A DNA stretch of 64,000 nt from Linnemannia elongata (taxonomy: Eukaryota > Mortierellomycota > Mortierellomycetes > Mortierellales > Mortierellaceae): positions 1,178,001-1,242,000 of the forward strand of contig JAXBDG010000008.1 in NCBI GenBank assembly GCA_036320915.1. The letters run 5' to 3'. Within the stretch, counting starts at the first letter, position 1. Each line of letters begins with the position of its first letter. The notes under the pieces are model-generated. The model did no database searches. It saw only the letters and a list, made by a program, of their open reading frames with translations, and was not told where the DNA came from. The position numbers and the translations under genes are program-made. Shown here in pieces: positions 32,790-44,306 of this stretch.

Positions 32790-34534
32790 GGGCATTGGTC
32801 AATAAGGCCAGTGATCAGTCAGTAAGACTAATAAGCATTGGTTATCAGTTCTTGATGACTCCTTTTGGTGGCGCTAAACCCTCTTACTTTTTTCTCCAGC
32901 CACACAGAAAAGATCAGTTTAAGGGCATCTCCCAGAAATCAACATGTATAAAAAACAAGCACACCCGCAAATTTTTTGAATCTTTAACTTTGAATCGCGT
33001 TGCTGCCCCACCGGTTTGTTTTGCCAATTGAGAGTCAATCAACTGGTGCAAGGCGGCGAGTTTTTTTCTCTAGTCCCTCCCTCTTCGAAAGGAGGGGGAA
33101 AGGATGATGAGGGATAAATTGGTTAACCGCGAAAGATAGACTTGCTATCCGTTTTGGCACTGCGAGAGACCTTTATGCTTCCACTGGTCCTTGCCGAGTC
33201 TAAGATTCGAATCGCACATCCTCATTTCATTATTGTTACAAAAAAAAAAAAAAACAAAGAAAGAGTGATCAGATCCAAGTCATCTCCATTTGATGTCGAT
33301 GATCTGAAAAGACTTCGTTATGGGGTGATGCATAAACGGCCTAGAAGCAATTGGTTCTGTTGTTATGTAGTAAGTCCGCATTTGCCATATCACAACCCCT
33401 CCGCCATATTCATCCTATTCTGTCCACAAAGGCGCACCTGATACACATAGACAACCAACCCCAACAAACGCTGGATATCCAGAAGACAGCTTCAGCCTAC
33501 CCTCTCTTCTCCTCCAATTGCTCGTCATGCGTCAATGGTGCAGGATGATGGGGGGACCCCGGAGGTTTCTGATTCGGCCACTCTCTGCTGAGCAAAGAAG
33601 AGGTAACAACTATTTTTCCGTTCAAGGAACAAGGTAAGATGAACAGAAGGAATCATCGCACGCTAGCAATTAAAAATATCGCTATGACGAGATTTTGTAG
33701 CCGAGGGCACTTTTCGTTCTCGGATGGCCACAACAGGTCAACTCAACTCGAGAAAATAAAAGGCGCACCATCAATTGGATGAATAGTAAAGCAAAGGGAA
33801 GGGAGTAGGGAGGTGAGGGTATGACCTTCTCTCTCCGTCTTGTGGTTGTCGTCGAGAGCCAAGGGGAAAAACTAGACTCGCACTTGTTCTTTTTCTCTTT
33901 CACAAAACAAAGGCGAGAAAAATAAAGGTGGCAAGCGCGGTGGGACACAATGCGGGCATGACGGTGACCGTGTGTCATTGTTTTTTTTTGTGTCTGCTTG
34001 AGAAACCATTGTTCAGGGCATTCATCAGACATATCACAACAAGGGGGTGTGGGGATTGTGAAGACTGGCATGTATAAATAAGAGGGCAGCATTGCTTGAT
34101 GGAGCGAGTTTGAGTGAGTGAGTGAGTGAGTGAGCGAGTGAATAAGTGCAAGTCAGGAAGTAGGGAAATGAAGATAGAAGCAAGCATAAGCGGTCCAGGC
34201 TGGTCAAGTCCTGCGGGGCACCCAATGAATTCAAGACATCCCCTGTCCAGTGCAGCCCAATGCAAAGCCAATGCAGAGCCAATGCAACCACAATGTATGG
34301 AAGGGAGGAAGGAAGGAAGGAAGGAGGGAAGGAAGAACATGATTTGCCAGAGACAGATCATCTCTTCTTCAAATAAATAGACGCGATGCGCTCGTTCCTT
34401 CACCTCTTCATTTCTCACCTTGTTTCTCCTCTCTCTCTCCTTCCATTCTAACCTCACTTCAGACCCCTACTTTTGCTTCTCTCTTTCTTCATCTCCACCT
34501 CCAACTTACTTACCTTTAGTCCATATCATTAGCC
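32790..34534. other. 1.7-kb gene-free spacer
   Basis: No gene recognised on either strand. It has a poly-A run near 33241-33254, a (GAGT)n tract at about 34111-34135, a (GGAA)n tract at about 34304-34332 and a CT-rich stretch at 34400-34500 directly before the glutamate dehydrogenase start. The direct GCCAATGCA-type repeat at about 34257-34290 (CCAATGCAAAGCCAATGCAGAGCCAATGCAACC) is three tandem copies of roughly 10-12 bp. Confidence 0.5.
34256..34292 (+). repeat. Triplicated CCAATGCA element
   Basis: Three or four close copies of CCAATGCA spaced about 11 bp apart, roughly 250 bp upstream of the glutamate dehydrogenase ATG. The CCAAT core is the binding site of the HAP/NF-Y complex in fungi, so this may be a promoter element; that is inference. 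Confidence 0.5.
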
Positions 34535-37517
34535 ATGGTCGCACCCATTCTCCGTCGCGCCCCAGGGTAAGAAATAAACTCATGCAACTGAAGTACATCC
34601 TCGCGTCTTTAAAAAAAAATAATCGTAGGAAGAATGTTACTGTCGTTGCCACCTCATGGTCTAATAGCACCGCCAGTTCATAGTCCGCCGACCAGGAAGC
34701 AGCCTTTTTGTTCTCCTCGCATTCATTCACTCTTGCCATGGCAACCCTCATTTCCTTCATTTCTTCTCACGCTTTTCCTCCTCAATGCTCAAACCTCATT
34801 CACTCACCTCTTAGCGTCCTTTTCCTTACATATTTAACGATGATGAAATCGTTTTTGCGCCCATTAACTTTGATCATAGAACCTTGCTGTCGACCTCCTC
34901 GGCCCTCCTTCGAGTCCACCAACGCAAGGTTGCAGCACCAGCCTTCTCACGCTTCCTGAGCACCCATATCACAAACCTTGCCTGCGAAGACCATGAACCT
35001 AGCTTCTTAGGATCCGTCGAGACGTTTTTTGATCGCGTAAGTCTTCTTTTTCCCGACTTTGTTTCAATGGACATATGAAAAGGAAGCAGGAAGCATGGAG
35101 AAGAGGGAAGGGAAGAGGAGGGCCGAGATATTGATTTTCGCGCTCATTTTGTTTGAGTCAGGATAACAAAAAAACACACACAGTACCATTGTCCCTGAAT
35201 AACAAAAAAACAAAAGGCGGCGAACGAATCAATAAACGAGTGTGTGGTTATCGTATCGGACATGGGATGGCAGAAGAAGCCTGCATCCGTTGAAACAAAA
35301 CGAAAAGGAAAGTGTTGCTGAGGAAACTGTTCAATTGATTGGATATAGAGTGATATGGTGTCGCGAGTCAGGGAGACATGTCTATCCGCGTGTTTGCAAT
35401 TGTTACATTGAGACATGGTTCAAGAGGGAAACATATCACACCTTGCTACATGTTTCCAAGGACTTCACTATTCATTATCGTGCTGGGAGATGAGGAGGAG
35501 GACAAGTTCGTGGATGCACTATTTTGTTGTTGTTCACTTTGCTATTGTTCTGAAGTGGCGAAGCACAATGGCAATCGAGGGAGGGATATTCCCCGTTATT
35601 ACTTTGTTGGTAGTGGATCCGTACGACTGCATTTTGTTTTGTTCCGTCTATCGGGACACGACTCTCGCAATACGCAAGAAACCAAACAAAAGAAAAGTCA
35701 GCTTCTAATCGATCCAACCTTTTCTGTTTCCATTGTTCCTGTATCTGTACATATATGCATGGTTCAAAACTACTAGGCCGCAAAGATCAGCGGAGTGTCT
35801 GAAAAGTCCTTGGCCGGTATCAAGGCAGTCGACTCAGTCCTGAGCGTCAAGTTCCCAGTCGAGATTGATCCCGATCATCATCTCATCATCGAAGGCTACC
35901 GTGCCCAACACTCGCGCCATCGTCTTCCCACCAAGGGCGGAATCCGCTTCTCGGACGAAGTCGATCTTCAAGAAGTCGAGGCCTTGGCCTCTTTGATGAC
36001 CTTCAAGTGCGCTGTTGTTGATGTCCCCTTTGGAGGCGCCAAGGGAGGCGTCAAATTGAACCCCAAAAAGTTCACCCCCTCACAGTTGGAACGTATTACC
36101 CGTCGGTATACCATGGAACTTTGCCAGAAGAACTTTATTGGACCCGGTATTGATGTCCCTGCACCCGATGTTGGAACTGGACCCCGGGAGATGTCGTGGA
36201 TCATGGACACTTATCGTCAATTCAACCCCCAGGATGTCAACGCTGCGGGATGTGTGACAGGAAAGCCCGTCTCGCAAGGAGGCGTTCGTGGCCGTAACGA
36301 GGCTACCGGCTTGGGTGTCTATTATGGTATTCGTGAGTTCCTGCAGTTCCCTGAGGTGCAGAAGATGACGGGTTTGGATGGCCGCATTGCTGGAAAGACT
36401 GTTATTGTCCAAGGGTTTGGAAATGTCGGCTACTGGGCTGCCAAGTCCTTTTCCAACAACGGGTAAGACAGGCCATACATTTTTTTTTTGTTAGGGCTGT
36501 TGAATCTTTTGAGCATAGAATGTTTGATTAGCTCACCAGAGGGAACGCGACTTCTTTCTCTATTATAGTGCCAAAATCATCGGAATTGGCGAACAGGACG
36601 TGTCAGCGTACGACCCCAACGGAATCGACATCGAGGCGATCTTCAAGTACCGTGCTGAGAAAGGCTCCTTCCGCGGATACGGCAAAGTCGAGATCATTGA
36701 GGAACCCATCAAGATCATGGAACGCGAGTGCGATATCCTGATCCCTGCCGCCCTCGAACGCCAGATCGGACTCAAGAATGTCAAGAAGATCAAGGCCAAG
36801 GTCATTGGTGAGGCTGCCAATGGACCCATTACTCCTGATGCCCACGATTATCTTGTGTCCCAGGGCACGGTTATCATCCCGGACTTGTTGTTGAACGCTG
36901 GAGGTGTCACTGTGTCTTATTTTGAGGTATGACAAACACGTAAATTGCATTTGTATATTGGGATATGTACAGAACAGCACATGTTGTGAACGGTAAACGT
37001 GTGCGACCACCAGACCAATCCACCAACTGCCCGTGATAACAATTAGTAGAAGAAATTGTCCACGGGGGCAACTTCGTTCCACCCGACGTACCTGTGTACC
37101 CAACCAACTTTAACCCATGCATTGTCTCTCATTTGTTAACCTTCTCTCTATCTCACACACACTTTCTGCACCCAAATGACCTTCACTTATGAACAACAGT
37201 GGTTAAAGAACTTGTCGCATGTCCGCTTTGGCCGAATGTCCCGCAAATGGGAAGAGGCCGGCAAGAGTAAGCTCCTCACATTGGTAGAAGAGAACGCCGG
37301 CCGCCTATTGACCCCACAGGAACGCCGTGCAGTTATCCACGGAGCCGAGGAGCACGAGCTGGTCTACTCCGGTTTGGAGGATACCATGATTGGAGCCTGT
37401 GAGGAGACCCGTGCCACAGCGTTTGCCAAAGATACCGACTTCCGTACCGCTGCCCTCGTCAATGCCATCCAAAAGATCTCCACCGTCACCACACAGTCTG
37501 GACAAATGTTCCTTTAA
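34535..37517 (+). CDS. Mitochondrial glutamate dehydrogenase (GLUD-type)
   Basis: Five exons, 34535-34566, 34880-35036, 35777-36462, 36569-36926 and 37200-37517, give 516 aa. The first ~45 residues are a mitochondrial presequence, rich in Arg, Ser and Leu with no acidic residues ([20 protein letters not shown], ending near FSRFLSTH). The catalytic domain has KGGIRFS, the Lys-bearing [16 protein letters not shown] and [12 protein letters not shown]. The Rossmann domain has [14 protein letters not shown], and ANGPITPDA and [12 protein letters not shown] complete the signature set. The enzyme interconverts glutamate with 2-oxoglutarate and ammonia. The length and sequence style match the small hexameric animal-type enzyme, not the ~1,000-aa fungal NAD-GDH. 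Coenzyme preference cannot be read safely. The first two introns (313 and 740 bp) are long; the remaining ones are 106 and 273 bp. Confidence 0.95.
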
Positions 37518-37602
37518 AAGTTACGCCGCTGAGGATGGGGGGTGTTTTTTTTTGCTTAATCAACTGACACATTAACACATCATGGCTTGATACACTCATT
37601 AG

Positions 37603-37608
37603 AATAAA
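37603..37608 (+). terminator. Candidate polyadenylation signal of glutamate dehydrogenase
   Basis: AATAAA, 86 bp past the stop, in the 344-bp gap before the convergent KH gene. Confidence 0.5.
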
Positions 37609-37861
37609 ACGTATTCATATCAATTCTTTTTCGTACAGGGTGATGTATTTGGCAAGCGGGTTAAATTGCTATGAGGGGGAAGGAGGGAAAGGAGCAAGCA
37701 TGTAAGGATGACAGAGAGAGTCTGATTTTGTTTTGACAAAGGGAAAGTGGGGAAGGGAGCTATGAAAAAATGGATGGGACTAGTGGTGTCTTTTTCTGCT
37801 TTCAAGCCTATTTTCCTTTGTGTATGAGTATTGTTCGATCCAATGAAGAAAGTAAACTGAA

Positions 37862-39860
37862 TTACTCCTCATCTTCCTCAATGTGGTCACCAGAGAGGTT
37901 CAGGCGCTTGTCCTTCTCGGCCTCGAGCTGACCGTAGAGCAAGTAAAGAGCCTTCTCGTTGGCCTCCAAGGTACCGACAATAGTGAACATGCGCTCGCCA
38001 GAGTCATCGTGGGGGGTCTTGGCAATCGAGATGCGCGAGCCAGACAGGCGGCGGATCTCCGAGATCTTGGAGCCGCCCTTTCCGATGATGCATCCAACCA
38101 TGTCGGCGGGGATCGAGATTTCCTGAGTACGGAGGTTGGCGTTGTTCTGGCCAAAGGCGGGCTCAGGGCGGGGGCGGTACTGGGTGGCGTCATCACGGGG
38201 GCGAGTAAAGTCCGAGCCGTTGCCAGTGCGCGAGGTGTAGTTGTTGGAGTTGGAGTTGCTGTTGCTGTTGGTACGGGCACCAGCGGCAGGGGCACCGGTG
38301 GTGTAGGCAGGGCCGGCACCGGGGGCACGAGGAGCCGAGGGGTTGTAGAGGACGGTGCCGACACCGCGCTCCCAGTCATCAACGAGGCACTTGCCAATCT
38401 CGTAAATGGCAATGCGGATGGCATCGATCGATCCCTGGACCTCGACGACACGCTCGGTCGACTGGGGGAGCATCTCCTTGGAGGCAACCATGCGAGCCGA
38501 AGAGGTGTCCTGGATGTGCTTGATCTTCAAGCCCTGGCGACCGATGATGGTTCCCATGAGGTTGTGGGAGATCAACAGGCGGACAGAGGAGGTCTGGACA
38601 GCGGGGCGGACGGAGTTGGCGGGAGTTCCTGGGGGCGAGGAGGTGATGGGGTTGTCCAACAAGTTCTGGGCGATCAAGGAGAAGGCCTATTTGGGCATTG
38701 AGAAATAACCGAATGTCATATGTTAATCCAATGTCGTACAATTTCCGGGCAAGGATGAAAGTGGGTAAACAACAGGTGAGAGCGAATACGAAAGAGAAAA
38801 AAAGGCGGAGGTGAAGAGTGACAGAAGAAGGTTGTGTCCAGAAAAAACAAGGGTGTAGTGATATTCGATGTGGGTTCCCTCAAGAGTATGCGCTTCCAAG
38901 GGGCCATTCTCTCTCTCTTTCTCTCTTTCTCTTTCATCCTGTAAGAGAGTCGACTTGGACGATCATGAAGGCCCTTATATGTTGACAAGAGTGAGTCCAG
39001 TCCTGACAATCAGTGTCCAGAAGAGGTGCGAATAAGAGCGCCGTTGTTGTTGTTGCCACTATCCATGTCAGGCAAATAAGTACAGAGGAGGGCCAGGTGA
39101 AAGTGGCGGCAAAGGAACATCACACATAACAACAACAACGTACAAAGCCCCACTCGGTCTGCCTGATGGGTATGGTCCAAGGGTGACAAACTCATCGTCG
39201 AGCTACAGTTGTCACTCATCAGGGCAGGTCCATCTGTCTGTTACTGCCAGCCCCTATTTCCTGAGGGTTGTTTGCTGGCTGCTGATTGTTGTAGTATCGT
39301 GGTGGTTGCCGCTGACTGATAAAAAGGCCAAGTCCAAAGTCCAAGGTCTATTCCTGTCCTGTCCAGCTGTTCCTGTTTGTGTGTATCGTCAAAAAACAAA
39401 AGTATACAAGTGATAAAATGGCAACAGCTTTTTTTTTTGGTTGCTCCAAAGAACAGATAGAACGTCGAGGGTGCAGTAGTGGGAGCAGGGGGGAGGGCGT
39501 AACATAGGGTACTTTATGTGGATCATCAGATGGGTAAATAAAAAAGAGTGAGATGATTACCTTAGCAACGCCCTCAATGCTTCCAGAGACGGTCAGGACA
39601 CGGTCGTGGACACCCTGGACGACCTTGGAGACACCGGCCTTGACGCCGGTCTGATCACGGAGATCAGCGACGTTCTTGCCGGCCTTGCCAATGATGACAC
39701 CGGCCTCCTTGGTTGAGACGAGGGCACGGAGGGTGAGGGGGGCGTCGGCATCGGGGGCCTCGCCATCCTTGTGGTCGAGATCATGGTCGTACTGGGCCTC
39801 GTACAAGGAGTTGTTGCTGGCGGAAGCGGCGAGGTCGTTAGAATCCTTGGCAAGAGACAT
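37862..39860 (-). CDS. Three-KH-domain RNA-binding protein (PCBP/Rnc1/Pbp2-like)
   Basis: Two exons, 39860-39561 and 38686-37862, give 374 aa. It has three KH domains with intact GxxG loops: GKAG at 58-61, GRQG at 149-152 and GKGG at 302-305. A low-complexity linker (Ala/Pro/Gly, SNSNSNSNN) separates KH2 from KH3. The spacing two KH, linker, third KH matches vertebrate PCBP/hnRNP K and fission yeast Rnc1 or budding yeast Pbp2/Hek2, which bind C- or U-rich single-stranded RNA and control mRNA stability and localisation. Acidic ends flank the domains (N-terminal DHDLDHKDGE, C-terminal EEDEE). An 874-bp intron separates KH1 from KH2-3. The large second exon also has long open frames on its other phases because of strong GC bias at third positions; they are shadows. 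Confidence 0.93.
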
Positions 39861-40278
39861 GGTTGATGGATAGAAGAGAGAAGAGGAAAGGGGGAAAGGG
39901 GGAGGAGGAAGGGGGAGAGCAGGAACTCGAGGAGGGGAGGAGGAGGAGCGGGAAAGGGGGAGGGGGAGGAGGAAGGTAGAAAAGAAAAAGAAAAAAAGCG
40001 TAAAGAAGAAAAGAAGAAAGAAAAGCAAAAAGGCCGAAAAAAAACTTCTCTTTTTCACCTTGGAGTTTGAACGAGGGGTATTGTTTTTCAGTGCACATAG
40101 AAAAAAAAAAGGCACCCACGCCTCTTACACCACACAACGCAGGGCTGAGGTGTAATGAACACAGTCACTTTAAAAGGCCAAGCCACCTCAGAAATAGACC
40201 AACCCACCTAGTCCAACACACCCAAAGGGCGAAAGTGCCTCCTCCACATACACACCACTCGCAACACACTCTCACGCC
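39861..40278. promoter_or_regulatory. Divergent promoter region of the KH gene and PCC1
   Basis: 418 bp between two start codons. The KH side is a ~130-bp tract of GGGGGAGGAGGAAG on the plus strand (CCTCCCCC on the transcribed strand). The PCC1 side is CA/CCA-rich. Confidence 0.5.
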
Positions 40279-41149
40279 ATGGCAGCAGCAGCACTGAACG
40301 AACGACTGTAAGGGATCCTGTACACTTGCCCATCAACCCACACGGACATAGGAGCAGGATGTCCCGACAGGATTGCGAGCAAAGGAACAACCAACAGTCG
40401 ATGCAATGGAGCTTCCTTAGGAGATCATCTATTGCATCAACACCTACCACGCTGACTCCGCAGGAACCTAGGAACGACCATAGTCTTCTTGCATAGGCAG
40501 CTGAGCGCTTCCATGGGGAGCGTTTAATTGGGTCCAGGAGTGGGCATGACTTACTCATTTTCAAGACCAAAGAGAGGCACAGCAAGGACAGAGCAGGGAT
40601 TTATCACGCTGGAAACTGTGTCGAACTGCGGCGATCCCTTTTCGCCTACTCAGGATCATGACTCACCAACCAACCAGCAGCTCTCGGCTCGCCTTATGTT
40701 CACTGGATTTTCTTGTTTGCGACGCAGCATTTTTCTAACTTCACCTCCATGCGACACTATTTTTGAAACACATTTCTTTTTCAGCACACTCCAGATCCCC
40801 CTCCCATCGCCGCGGCTAGCCAAGATCGCAGCAGACGTCCTGGATGTTGACAAGGATCTCAAGCCAGAGGTGTCAAGGCGTCTCATCAGCACACAGGATA
40901 ACATATTGACTCTGTAAGATCTGTTACTTCTAGTCCTGCCCGAAAGGGTGTTTTCAGGAAAGAGTATACGTGCGACTGAATTTGAATGTCCATACTACTC
41001 ACACCCTAACGCCTTTCTTTTGAACTGATAGTGACTTTCAAACGTCGACATTGAAGTTGCTGAGGACAGTTGTCAACTCTTCGCTGGAGATGGTACAGAT
41101 GGTCGTGAGCACGATGGCTTCCTTCGACACTGAATCTGAGGAGCCATAG
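40279..41149 (+). CDS. PCC1: EKC/KEOPS complex subunit Pcc1
   Basis: Three exons, 40279-40307, 40785-40913 and 41032-41149, give 91 aa, the usual size of this small protein. The sequence LTLQIPLPSPRLAKIAADVL, then VDKDLKPEVSRRL, ILTLDFQTSTLKLLRTVVNS and LEMVQMVVSTMASF follows the Pcc1 pattern of strand-helix-strand-strand-helix, with the conserved LR and NS in the second half. Pcc1 is the dimerisation core of KEOPS, which with Kae1/Bud32 makes the N6-threonylcarbamoyladenosine (t6A) modification on ANN-decoding tRNAs and also acts in telomere and transcription biology in yeast. The first exon is only 29 nt (MAAAALNER plus two bases) and is followed by a 477-bp intron. All three joins keep the frame and end at TAG 41147-41149. 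Confidence 0.88.
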
Positions 41150-42847
41150 ACAAGCTATGCTCCCTTAAAGGCGCGCTTGAAATAAATAAACAAAATTATA
41201 CCTCATTTCATGTGATCTACTCTCGAATGAACCTCCTAGAACACGAAAAACAAGAAGGGAACGCGACAATGTCAATGTACTCGTCCGCGATCCATGAGAG
41301 CTTGTCCTAGACAGCTAGACAGGGTGGACCGCAGGGTGCTCCTTGACAAACTCCTCCACGTACTTCCTGCCGGATCAGAGTTCTTGTGAATGGCACGTCT
41401 CTGCCGCCTGGAAAAGATGATCGATCGACTTGGTTTTCGCGTCGCGATATAATATCTTTATGTCTCCTCTCGCACGCGTTTTGTTCTTTCCCTTATCTTT
41501 GTTTTTCGTTTACATTCTTTCTTCTTTTCTTCTTCCTTTTCTTCCATCATGAAAAACGCCTTCAAAACCCCCTTCTTCCTCCAACATGACCATTTAGTTC
41601 ATGTCGGCACATCCACGATCCAACTTATGGCCGTCTTGCCCCTCCAAACAACATTACAATAGTAATACCTTTCTCAGTGTTTATAACAGGTAAGACCGCC
41701 CCAAGAAAGCTCATAATTCGGCGTCTTCTACTTTAAACTTTTGCCTCTGTAAGTAATGGTTACCGTGCGCCTAGTAGTGCGCTTGGTGTTTCGATTCCTT
41801 GGCACCTCCTCATATCGCGGGCTGCACTTTAAGAGAAGGTAGAGAAGCCATCGCCTATTTGCTGGTGCTACACGAGATATCGCGACGGTGGTAATGACTC
41901 TAAACAGAAAGCTCATTTCCTTTTCTCACAAACATTAACAAACAGAGATGCCTGATAAGTGTTTTTTTTATGGGTACATTCATGCGGACAAAACAAAACA
42001 AACAAACGTGAAGTAGAGTGTCTAGAGATTCAATTCAGAAAGAGGCTTCGCATTGGTGCTTCGCAGGTAGTGGTTGTTGTCTAACAGCCGCCCTCTCTGG
42101 ATGAATAACAGGGATGGGCTGTTTCCTTATCCGGAAAAAATCTTACATGTGGACACCGATCTTACCATGCATCATTGTTTGTTGGGTTTGTTGTTGTTGT
42201 GTTTGCTTTATACCATGAGAGAGTTTGAGAACCACTTGGGCGTAAGCGCAAAAACCGGATGCATGGTGATGGAAATAAGAAAATGAAGGAGGTATTAGTT
42301 AAGGGTGAAGGCCAAGTTGGAAGGGTAATATATCAACATTGACGAAAAGAACAATGTCAAAAAAAAGGTCGTGTGAGAGAATAGGCTGCAAAAGAAAAAA
42401 AAAAAAAAATGAAAACGGTGCGACACAAAAGGTGCGTATTCGTACCTTTTGGAAGGAGTACCGATTGCTTGAAGATGACCATGGCCGATTCCTAATTATA
42501 AAAAATCAGCGATGATAAAACGGCAAAGATAATAAAGAAACAGCCAACGGAAGAAAGGAAGAAAAAAAGGAGGGAAGAAGGAGGCGAACAGCCAAGCAGT
42601 CTGGCATGTTATTGCTCGCATGTATTCTCGTCAGGGCGCCTCCTTGTTCAGCACCTCCTCGTAGCTCCTGCTCAGGACCCATCCTACTCCAACTCCTCGC
42701 ATATATATCCCTTGCTGTTTGCCTGCTTGACTTCTTCCCTTTCTTGTTCTCTTTTGCTTCTATTGCTCCTTCTTCACTTTCTCTCTTTCATTTCTAATCT
42801 CCACTTCTCCGTTGACTCCCTTTTTGTGCCTTTTCGTTTTGTTAGCC
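41150..42847. other. 1.7-kb stretch with an unresolved small minus-strand gene
   Basis: No complete gene could be built. A plausible minus-strand terminal exon lies at 41366-41315: after a CAG acceptor it reads KYVEEFVKEHPAVHPV and stops at TAG. Possible first exons upstream are at 42482 (MVIFKQSVLLPK followed by GTACGA) and 42262 (MHPVFALTPKWFSNSLM followed by GTATAA), but I could not connect them. The right side (42600-42840) is CT-rich and is the likely promoter of the next plus-strand gene. Confidence 0.35.
41181..41190 (+). terminator. Candidate polyadenylation signals of PCC1
   Basis: Two overlapping AATAAA hexamers (AATAAATAAA), 32 bp after the stop codon. Confidence 0.5.
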
Positions 42848-44185
42848 ATGTTCATAAACACCTCACAAATGCCTCTTCAACAACCAAGCAAGAAGTTGCC
42901 TCGCTCTCCATCATCACGACCGATCTCCTTCCTTCACCCTCACAACCATCGCCTCACTACCTTCTTTACCTTCTGCCTTGTCCTCTTCACATCCTTGGTC
43001 AACGCTCAGGCAACAACAAACAGCACAGCGAGCATAACTATCAGCTTCCTGGACACATCGGGTACACCTCTCCCTGGATCACAACCACAGACCCTCACTC
43101 AATCCGCGTGTATCGCGCTCAACACCCCCGCCACCCCAGCTACCACTACCACTATCGTTACCACCGCAACACCAGAAGACGAAACCCAAACGCCAAACGA
43201 CGAAACCATCTCGCCAAACAACAACACCTCCCCCACAGCAGCCTACGCCACTGCAACCGCCTCAGATCAGCATGCAGCACTCAACCTCTACGCCGACACA
43301 TACTGCCAAGTCATGGTCTCCTCCACAGTCGGCTTCTGGAACACCTCTACCACCACCCCATCCCTCACCGGCATAAAAGCCATCCGATGGGAGGGCACCG
43401 CACCTGCGACAATAATCCCCGGAACCCTTAACGCCACCGCCTTCCCGCCCAACATGACCATCCAACAATTCGCCCCCGTCGAAGAAGACGGGACGCCCAA
43501 AAAGAAGCACCACCACAAGCATCAGGAGTTTATCATGGATCCCGCTAGAGGCCGCGCTGTGGTGGGTTTGGTATCGGCGATTTTGTTTGTCGGGATCGCG
43601 ATTGGGGTTAGGGAGGTGTATAAGGCCGCCCAATATGTCCCGCCATTGAGGTCTCGTCCGGGGTCGATCATGAGCGGGAAAAGTGGGAGAGGTTATGGCG
43701 GCTATAGTGGGGATGGGAGCGTGATTGGAACTGTGGGAGCTAGGAGGGTCAAGAAGAAGGAAGCCTATTACCGAAAGCCCACTCCCTCTTCATTCTCCTC
43801 CTCCTCTGTTGTCGGCGCTGTCTTTCTAAGGGAGAAGGATCCGCAGCATCAACAACTACAGCCACATTTACAGCAACATCAGCTTTCATCAGGCCGGTCG
43901 TCGATGACCACACTGGCAACTCTCCGCGCGACAACCTCACCCGTAACGATCGATATGGCCGGTGAGAGTTCATCCTCTCTCTTATATCCAAACCAAGGCC
44001 AAGACCAGGGCGGCCACCCTGGGTCCAGCAGCCTCTCCCTCACATCATCATCCTACTCGCGCCTCCACATAGATCTGCCACCACGCCTAGAAATCCTGGT
44101 CCCTTTCCCTCCATCTCCCGTGGATGGCAACAGCAACAACAAGTCTTCTTCACTCCTGGGGTCCATTGACACCAAACAGCCCTGA
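42848..44185 (+). CDS. Secretory single-pass membrane glycoprotein, uncharacterised
   Basis: A single exon of 445 aa from ATG 42848. An N-terminal hydrophobic segment FTFCLVLFTSLVNAQA (about residues 39-54) looks like a signal peptide with cleavage after VNA; using the ATG at 42869 would give a tidier leader. The predicted outside part (~residues 55-225) is Thr/Ser/Pro-rich with several Asn-X-Ser/Thr sites (NST, NNT, NTS, NAT, NMT) and two Cys. A His/Lys stretch (KKKHHHKHQ) precedes the transmembrane helix AVVGLVSAILFVGIAIGV. The inside tail of ~190 residues is Ser/Gln-rich. This resembles fungal wall-stress-sensor or Mid2-like architecture, without a WSC domain. Function is not assigned. It converges on the transporter gene with a 121-bp gap. 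Confidence 0.72.
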   Translation: MFINTSQMPLQQPSKKLPRSPSSRPISFLHPHNHRLTTFFTFCLVLFTSLVNAQATTNSTASITISFLDTSGTPLPGSQPQTLTQSACIALNTPATPATTTTIVTTATPEDETQTPNDETISPNNNTSPTAAYATATASDQHAALNLYADTYCQVMVSSTVGFWNTSTTTPSLTGIKAIRWEGTAPATIIPGTLNATAFPPNMTIQQFAPVEEDGTPKKKHHHKHQEFIMDPARGRAVVGLVSAILFVGIAIGVREVYKAAQYVPPLRSRPGSIMSGKSGRGYGGYSGDGSVIGTVGARRVKKKEAYYRKPTPSSFSSSSVVGAVFLREKDPQHQQLQPHLQQHQLSSGRSSMTTLATLRATTSPVTIDMAGESSSSLLYPNQGQDQGGHPGSSSLSLTSSSYSRLHIDLPPRLEILVPFPPSPVDGNSNNKSSSLLGSIDTKQP

Positions 44186-44306
44186 AAAAAAAAGCCATGC
44201 TACATAAATCCAAACTGCAGTAAAAAAAAGTGTACAAACGCCAAGATGCATGACAATATTTATAAAACGGAGGACCAACGAGGAAGGGGGGAAAAGTACG
44301 CTTTCG

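Noticed and set aside
33150..33220. AGATTCGAATCGC sequence resembling a tRNA T-arm
   Set aside because: No matching acceptor, D or anticodon stems could be drawn around it.
37883..38701. Plus-strand open frame of 272 codons, and another minus-strand frame (37900-38487), inside the KH gene
   Set aside because: Both are shadows of the GC-biased KH coding exon; translations are Val/Gly/Ala- or Pro/Ser/Arg-rich and lack domains.
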